A DNA stretch of 35,390 nt from Opitutaceae bacterium (GTDB lineage Bacteria; Verrucomicrobiota; Verrucomicrobiia; Opitutales; Opitutaceae). Under the pieces are notes generated by a model. It had not been told where the DNA came from and made no database searches. It saw nothing but the letters and a program-made list of their open reading frames with translations. This document shows, piece after piece, positions 30,581 through 35,390 of the stretch. How positions within the stretch are numbered: the first letter of the stretch is position 1; every line of letters begins with the position of its first letter. The position numbers were made by a program, and so were the translations under genes. Where the stretch lies: positions 1 to 35,390 of the forward strand of contig PLTZ01000063.1 in the NCBI GenBank assembly GCA_003164715.1, read 5' to 3'.

Positions 30581-31258
30581 ATGCCCGACGCTCCCATACC
30601 TGCCCCGGAGAATACGCCCGCCCAAGTGAAACCCGCGGCTGCCGCCGCCAGCACCGCCAAGGCGCCGGCTCCCGCCGCAAAGCCCGCGGCTCTCGCCGCC
30701 CCCGTCCCGGCGAAGAGGCCCGTACTGGCCATCGCCTTCGGCGCGCTTTCGGCGGTCCTCCTGGTTGCCGTGCTCCTGTTCTGGAGCCAGCTCGCCGACC
30801 GGAACCAATCCATCGTGCAGGGCCAGAACCGGCTGAACCAGGCTCAGGCCGCCGTCCTCGTCCTGCAGACGCAGCTTAGCGAGGCCAAGGCGGCCACGGC
30901 CCGGATCCAGAAGCGGATGGATGAGGTCAAGGTCGAGTCAACCCAGCGCCAGACCGACCTGGACAAGGTCAAGGCCGGCGATGTCGACCTCCAGGCGGAC
31001 CTGGACAAGAGCCGGGCCATAGCGACCGATTTCCAATCGCAGATGGAGGATGCCAAGGTCGTCTCCATCAAGCACCAGGGTGAGGTGGAGATAGCCCAGG
31101 CCCAGGCGAAGGTGATGCTGGAGCAGCTGAACGAGGCCAAGGCCGACAGCGTGGAGCTCCAGGCGCAGCTGGCCGATTCCAAGGCGTCGGCCGCCGACCT
31201 TCAGACGAAGCTCGAGGCGGCTGAGAAGCTGATCGCGAAGCTGCAGACCAAGACCTAG
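30581..31258 (+). CDS. Membrane-anchored coiled-coil protein
   Basis: A 225-residue protein in three parts: an Ala/Pro/Lys-rich N-terminal arm (1-45, APAAKPAALAAPVPAK), one transmembrane helix (about 48-67, VLAIAFGALSAVLLVAVLLF), and a long heptad coiled coil (about 72-223) with repeated LQTQLSEAK, LQADLDKSR, LQAQLADSK, LQTKLEAAEK units. A type II topology with a periplasmic coiled coil is likely. The low-complexity arm is like that of the HlyD adaptor at 19480-20901. I do not recognise a named family; it may act as a scaffold or tether in the envelope. Nearly leaderless by the promoter geometry. Confidence 0.75.
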   Translation: MPDAPIPAPENTPAQVKPAAAAASTAKAPAPAAKPAALAAPVPAKRPVLAIAFGALSAVLLVAVLLFWSQLADRNQSIVQGQNRLNQAQAAVLVLQTQLSEAKAATARIQKRMDEVKVESTQRQTDLDKVKAGDVDLQADLDKSRAIATDFQSQMEDAKVVSIKHQGEVEIAQAQAKVMLEQLNEAKADSVELQAQLADSKASAADLQTKLEAAEKLIAKLQTKT

Positions 31259-31279
31259 GCGCCGCCCTTCGCACCCGGA

Positions 31280-31918
31280 TCAGGCGCCGGGGCCGTCCCG
31301 GGAGTCCGGTGCCGCCGCGGCGGCCGCGGGTGATTCAATATCCCCGTAGGCCCGGCGGACCTCCTCTACGTGCTCCCGGTATCCCTCGGCGTCGCCAAAA
31401 TCGACGAACTTCTTGTAGCGGCTGTGGGCGCACTTGGAGCAGTTGGCGTGCTTGATGGGGCAAAAGTGCTGCTCGGTGCGCGCGGCGATCTCGGTGAAGT
31501 AGGCGAGTATCCCGTTCGCATACGCACAGTATTCGCAGTTCATCTTCTCGGCCAGGTTCAGGTAGGTGAGGCGGTGGCGGTCGAACGCGATGTACTCGCT
31601 GCGGCGGACCTTCGGGATCCCGTAGATCGGAAAGCAGATTGCCTGGTAGACGGAGGCAACCAAGTCGGAGAGGAGGATGGGCACTGCGCACATCCAGATC
31701 ACGGGCGACGTGATGACGACCAGGAACCGGGAATGGAGCAGGTAGTGATGGAAGCCGATGCGAAGGCGCCGGTGCTCCACCTTTACAGCCTCGGTGAAAT
31801 GGGCCTTCCGTTCCTTGAAGGTATAGCAGAACTGCTCCCCCTTCTTGTGGGTCTCCTCAATGATTTCCTTTTCCAGTTGCCGCATTTGGCCGAGCAGGGT
31901 GTCGAGTCTGTCGTTCAT
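31280..31918 (-). CDS. Membrane protein with a Cys-rich cytosolic or periplasmic cluster
   Basis: A 212-residue protein. A charged helical N-terminus (1-60) leads to a hydrophobic segment (about 65-95, VVITSPVIWMCAVPILLSDLVASVY). The C-terminal half has a Cys/His cluster: C128 and C131 (CEYC), C153 and H157 (CPIKHA), C160 and C163 (CSKC), H165. It could bind zinc, haem or an iron-sulfur cluster. An Ala-rich tail ends the protein. The ATG at 31918 is used because the upstream frame crosses the promoter. It resembles conserved hypothetical proteins with a C-x2-C...F-C-P-I-K motif, but I cannot name the family. The promoter box is at 32063-32076. Confidence 0.75.
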   Translation of the reverse strand: MNDRLDTLLGQMRQLEKEIIEETHKKGEQFCYTFKERKAHFTEAVKVEHRRLRIGFHHYLLHSRFLVVITSPVIWMCAVPILLSDLVASVYQAICFPIYGIPKVRRSEYIAFDRHRLTYLNLAEKMNCEYCAYANGILAYFTEIAARTEQHFCPIKHANCSKCAHSRYKKFVDFGDAEGYREHVEEVRRAYGDIESPAAAAAAPDSRDGPGA

Positions 31919-32033
31919 GGTGGTGGGTGGGGACTGGGAGGGGCCTGATTCGGCCGTTAAAAGGACCGGAGCTGAAATGCCGCGTTTGGGCGCGGCAGCG
32001 GCGGTGCCACGGCGGGTGTGCCCCGGGCGGCCC

Positions 32034-32076
32034 AATGTAGGGCAATACCCGCACCTTGGTCTGTGGGGTTAAACCC
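32034..32076 (-). promoter_or_regulatory. Shared-box promoter of the Cys-rich membrane protein
   Basis: Minus-strand GGGTTTAACCCCAC (32063-32076), a two- to three-base variant of the box, is followed after 23 bp by TACATT (32034-32039). One of two sites with 23-bp spacing. Confidence 0.65.
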
Positions 32077-32142
32077 TACGGCCGGGGCCGGCTTGCGGAG
32101 GCGGCACTCGGCCGTGGTCGTGCGCCGCGGGACAAGGCAACT

Positions 32143-32186
32143 GGGAGGAACACCCCATACCGCTCCCCGACGCGGTGGCGCACAAT
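32143..32186 (+). promoter_or_regulatory. Shared-box promoter of the cyclic glucan synthase
   Basis: GGGAGGAACACCCCAT (32143-32158) is followed after exactly 22 bp by CACAAT (32181-32186). The leader to the ATG at 32404 is about 210 nt and holds no recognised element. Confidence 0.7.
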
Positions 32187-32403
32187 CAGGGCAAATTGAG
32201 AGCTCTCCCTTCGTGCAGGCCAATTGGCGCCGTTTCCCTCCATTTCCGCCGGCACCGGGGGGCGAATGGGGCCGGTCGGCCGGCGCGCGGTGAGTGTCAG
32301 CAGGCAGGCGCCGGGATATCGAGGCAATTGCCGCCCGTTTAACCGGACTGAATCCGGGACGGGCGGGCCGACTGCCGGGATTTGACCGGAAACAAAGTAC
32401 CCA

Positions 32404-35390
32404 ATGCAGAGTCCCTCGTCACCCTGGCAGACCTGGATCGCCAAGCAGACCCGTCCGCGCCCGCGCGCGAGCGAGCCTCCTCTGCGGGCCGAGCTCTTCA
32501 GCGTCGAGCAGCTTGCGCGCCACGCAAGGACGCTGGCCGCGGAGCACCGAGCCGCCATACGGCCCGGCTCCAACCGCCTGCTCGCGCGGCTTGGGACAAA
32601 CGAGCAGGGCCTTCGGGCCTTCAACCGCGCAACCCTTGCCGTCGACCCGAGCCGGCGCATCACGCCCGCAGCCGAGTGGCTCCTGGACAATTTCTATCTC
32701 ATCGAGGAGCAGATCCAGATGGCGCGCCGGCACCTGCCGCGGGGCTACAGCCGGGAGCTGCCGCGCCTGCTGGGCGGCCCGTCGGCGGGCCTCCCGCGGG
32801 TCTATGACATCGTGCTCGAGATGATCGCGCACGTGGACGCTCAGATAGACACGGCGCCGCTAAGCGCCTTCATCGCGGCCTATCAGGGCGTCAATTACCT
32901 CAAGCTCGGCGAACTGTGGGCCATCCCCATCATGCTGCGCCTCGGCCTCATCGAGAACCTCCAGCGCATCACGGCGCGGCTGACCCTGGGCCGCCAGGAC
33001 CGCGACCTTGCCGACATGTGGGTGGACCGCCTGCAGGAGATGGCGGAGAAGAGCCCGTCCCACCTGGTGATCGTGGTGGCGGAAATGGCCGGCTCCGACA
33101 TTCCGCTGACAACCTCGTTTGTCGCCGAATTCAACCAACGGCTTTCGCGGCAGAGCCCCGTGCTGCACCTTGCAAGGGGCTGGCTCGAGCAGCGGCTGGC
33201 GGAGGAGGGGCTGTCCTTGGAGCAGCTGGTCCAGCGGGAGAGTCAGAACCAGGCGGCCGACCAGGTCTCCATCAGCCACAGCATTGCCAGCCTGCGCCTG
33301 CTGAGCGCCACCGACTGGAAGGAATTCGTCGAGACGCTGAGCCTCGTCGAGAAGACCCTGCGCTGCGACCCGGCCGGGGTCTACGGCGCGATGGATTTCG
33401 CCACGCGCGACCGCTATCGCCACGCGGTCGAGTTCTTTGCCCGGCATGGCCGCCTTCCGGAGGCGGACGTCGCGCGACAGGCGGTCCAGCTCGCGGCAGA
33501 GAGCGCCCAGCAGCTGGGGCGCTCGGACCGGAGCGCCCATGTCGGCTACTACCTGATCGACAAGGGCCGGCCCGAGCTGGGGCGCCGCGTGGATGTCCGC
33601 TGGCCGGGGCGCTCGGTCATCGAGAGGACCATACACCGGTTTCCGCTCGCGTTCTACGTTGGCGGAATCGGGCTGGTGACCGTGCTGGCGACGCTCGGGC
33701 CGGTCCAGCTGGCGCGCGCTCCGGAGGTGCCCGCGTGGAGGCTCGCGCTGCTTGCCGTGGTGCTGGCCGTCTGCGCGAGCCAGCTGGCCGTGGCCCTGGT
33801 GAACTGGCTTTCCACGCTTCTGGTGAAGCCGAGCCTGCTTCCCCGGATGGATTTTTCCGCCGGCATCCCTGCCGACTGCAGCGCCATGGTGGTCGTCCCG
33901 ACGATGCTCTCGAGCGTGGAGGGGGTCGACCGACTGATCGAGATTCTTGAGATCCACCATCTCTCGAATCGCGACAAGCACCTCCACTTCGCCCTGCTGA
34001 CCGACTTTCGGGACGCCGCTGAGGAGATCCTGCCGGGCGACGCTCCGCTGCTCGAGAAGGCGAGGGCGGGGGTCGAGATGCTCAACCGGAAATACCTGTC
34101 CGCGGCGCAGGATCTCTTCTTCCTATTGCACCGCCCGCGCCGCTGGAGCGCCGGGGAGGGCCTGTGGATGGGGTACGAGCGCAAGCGGGGGAAGCTCGCG
34201 GAGTTCAACGAGCTGCTCCGGGGCGGCGGCCGGGAGAACTTCCTGGCGATCGTGGGGAACGCCGCCGTCTTCCCCTCCATCAAGTATGTCATCACGCTCG
34301 ACACGGACACGCAGCTTCCGCGCGACGCCGGACGCCAGCTCGTCGGGACGATCGCGCATCCGCTCAACCGCCCCGTGTTCGACGAGGCCCGCGGGATCGT
34401 CGTCGAGGGGTACGGGATCCTGCAGCCTCGGATAGGTGTCAGCCTGCCGAGCGCCCGGAGATCCTGGTTCGTCCGCCTCTTTGCGGGAAACGCGGGGATC
34501 GACCCCTACACGCGCGAGGTGTCCGACGTGTACCAGGACATCTTCCGGGAGGGCTCCTTCATCGGCAAGGGGATCTACGACGTCGACGCGTTTGAGAAGG
34601 CCATGGGCGGGCGTTTCCCGGAGAACACCATCCTGAGCCACGACCTGCTGGAGGCGTGCCACGCCCGCTCGGCGCTCGTGAGCGATGTCGAGTTCTACGA
34701 GGAGCACCCCTCGCGCTACAACGTGGACATCGACAGGCGCCACAGGTGGATTCGCGGCGACTGGCAGATCACCCAGTGGCTCCTGCCGAGGGTCCCGGGA
34801 GCGGACGCCCGTCGGATCGCCAACCCGCTTTCCGCGCTTTCGAAGTGGAAGATCTTCGACAACCTGAGGCGAAGCTTGGTCCCGGCTGCACTGGTGCTGC
34901 TGCTGCTCGGCAGCTGGGTCCTCCTTCCCGAGTCCGGGGCCCTGGGGACCCTGCTGGTGCTCGCCGTCCTCCTCGTCCCCGGGCTACTGGCCGTGGGGGC
35001 CGATGTGCTGCGCAAGTCGGCCGACCTGCCGCTGACGATGCACCTCGGCCTGGCGCTGGGTGCGGGAGCCCGGCAGCTTGGCCAGATCTTCCTCACGCTG
35101 GCGTTTCTGCCCTATGACGCGTTCATCAGCATGGACGCCGTCGCCAGGACGCTCCTTCGGCTGCTGGTGACCCACAAGCGGCTTCTCGAATGGCAGACCT
35201 CCAAGGACTCGGAGGAGACGCCGAGGGCGGATCTTGCGGGCTTTTATGCGACGATGTGGATCGCGCCGGCGGTCGCCATTCTGGGCGGCTGCCTTCTGGC
35301 GCGGCTTGAGCCGGCACAGCTGCGCATGGCCGCGCCCGTCCTCGGCCTCTGGCTTGCGGCTCCCTGGATTGCCTGGTGGATCAGCCAGCC
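32404..35390 (+). CDS. Cyclic beta-1,2-glucan synthase, 5' part
   Basis: The first 995 residues of an NdvB/ChvB-type synthase (family length about 2,800), cut by the window edge. It makes periplasmic cyclic beta-1,2-glucan used in osmoadaptation and envelope stress. The N-terminal part (to about 400: LLDNFYLIEEQIQMARRHLP, GWLEQRLAEEGLSLEQLVQ, YGAMDFATRDRYRHAVE) is followed by two membrane helices (about 415-460), and the GT84 glycosyltransferase domain with SIKYVITLDTDTQLPRDAG, REGSFIGKGIYDVDAF, SHDLLEACHARSALVSDVEF and HRWIRGDWQITQWLLP, then further membrane helices. The in-frame stop at 32383 makes ATG 32404 the first possible start. Confidence 0.93.
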   Translation, partial: MQSPSSPWQTWIAKQTRPRPRASEPPLRAELFSVEQLARHARTLAAEHRAAIRPGSNRLLARLGTNEQGLRAFNRATLAVDPSRRITPAAEWLLDNFYLIEEQIQMARRHLPRGYSRELPRLLGGPSAGLPRVYDIVLEMIAHVDAQIDTAPLSAFIAAYQGVNYLKLGELWAIPIMLRLGLIENLQRITARLTLGRQDRDLADMWVDRLQEMAEKSPSHLVIVVAEMAGSDIPLTTSFVAEFNQRLSRQSPVLHLARGWLEQRLAEEGLSLEQLVQRESQNQAADQVSISHSIASLRLLSATDWKEFVETLSLVEKTLRCDPAGVYGAMDFATRDRYRHAVEFFARHGRLPEADVARQAVQLAAESAQQLGRSDRSAHVGYYLIDKGRPELGRRVDVRWPGRSVIERTIHRFPLAFYVGGIGLVTVLATLGPVQLARAPEVPAWRLALLAVVLAVCASQLAVALVNWLSTLLVKPSLLPRMDFSAGIPADCSAMVVVPTMLSSVEGVDRLIEILEIHHLSNRDKHLHFALLTDFRDAAEEILPGDAPLLEKARAGVEMLNRKYLSAAQDLFFLLHRPRRWSAGEGLWMGYERKRGKLAEFNELLRGGGRENFLAIVGNAAVFPSIKYVITLDTDTQLPRDAGRQLVGTIAHPLNRPVFDEARGIVVEGYGILQPRIGVSLPSARRSWFVRLFAGNAGIDPYTREVSDVYQDIFREGSFIGKGIYDVDAFEKAMGGRFPENTILSHDLLEACHARSALVSDVEFYEEHPSRYNVDIDRRHRWIRGDWQITQWLLPRVPGADARRIANPLSALSKWKIFDNLRRSLVPAALVLLLLGSWVLLPESGALGTLLVLAVLLVPGLLAVGADVLRKSADLPLTMHLGLALGAGARQLGQIFLTLAFLPYDAFISMDAVARTLLRLLVTHKRLLEWQTSKDSEETPRADLAGFYATMWIAPAVAILGGCLLARLEPAQLRMAAPVLGLWLAAPWIAWWISQ

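Noticed and set aside
51-32186. Reading the box as an ECF sigma -35 (GGAAC/GTAAC) with the hexamer as its -10
   Set aside because: From AAC to the hexamer there are about 29 bp, far longer than the 16-18 bp of ECF promoters, and the hexamer lacks a CGT/GTC core.

Overview
The window is GC-rich, gene-dense DNA from a Gram-negative bacterium: lipoproteins with lipoboxes, secreted proteins, a TolC-type outer-membrane protein and a cyclic beta-glucan synthase all point to a double membrane. The mix of DUF2934, DUF3185, DUF1328, BON, PRC-barrel, WXXGXW and glycine-rich lipoprotein genes would fit Verrucomicrobiota (Opitutales-like), Acidobacteriota or Proteobacteria. I lean weakly to Verrucomicrobiota, but there is no rRNA or other phylogenetic marker here. 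I see no tRNA, rRNA, CRISPR array, insertion sequence or phage gene.

Layout. 1-3250: a promoter firing off the left edge, two small genes of unknown function (one secreted), a NarL/LuxR-type response regulator and, convergent to it, an ECF sigma factor. 3300-5030: BON-domain protein, Dps, and two small membrane proteins (DUF3185, DUF1328). 5081-12671 (minus): a six-gene operon, PRC-barrel protein, CurA-like reductase, class I fructose-bisphosphate aldolase, RpiB, phosphoglucomutase and alpha-glucan phosphorylase. 13165-14983: secreted VOC protein, glycine-rich lipoprotein, receiver-only response regulator. 15020-16647 (minus): a possible eRF1-like (baeRF-type) protein and an MDR oxidoreductase. 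16818-21955 (minus): DUF2934 protein and an ABC exporter of ATPase, HlyD adaptor, outer-membrane factor and DevC/FtsX-like permease. 22073-27856: CbpM/MerR-like protein, P3A-type proton ATPase, phosphoketolase. 27989-31918: a second VOC/lipoprotein pair, WXXGXW lipoprotein, DUF2934 protein, membrane coiled-coil protein, Cys-rich membrane protein. 32404-end: 5' part of a cyclic beta-1,2-glucan synthase.

The main result is that nearly every transcription unit starts with the same bipartite promoter. A box of the form GGGTnACACCCCAT (variants GGGTnGAACACCCCAT and GGGTTGAACCCAT) is followed, after 22 bp (23 bp in two cases), by a YAnnnT hexamer that looks like a -10 element. I count 16 copies by hand, on both strands, each pointing into a gene or operon; they also precede the sigma factor. 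The geometry suggests a class II activator bound over the -35 region. The response regulator encoded at 1552-2229 is the obvious candidate, and a perfect 18-bp palindrome of the same half-site lies at 1253-1270. At several of these promoters the start codon sits 6-10 nt from the -10, so the messages would be leaderless or nearly so.

Taken together the genes look like a stress or dormancy programme. Stored glucan would be mobilised (phosphorylase, phosphoglucomutase) and routed through RpiB, aldolase and phosphoketolase to acetyl phosphate without respiration. A P-type ATPase would pump protons, Dps would protect DNA, and the envelope would be remodelled by BON, PRC, lipoproteins, the exporter and periplasmic glucan. 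The content resembles DosR-type hypoxia/dormancy regulons, but the box is different. That functional reading is inference; the promoter pattern is directly visible.
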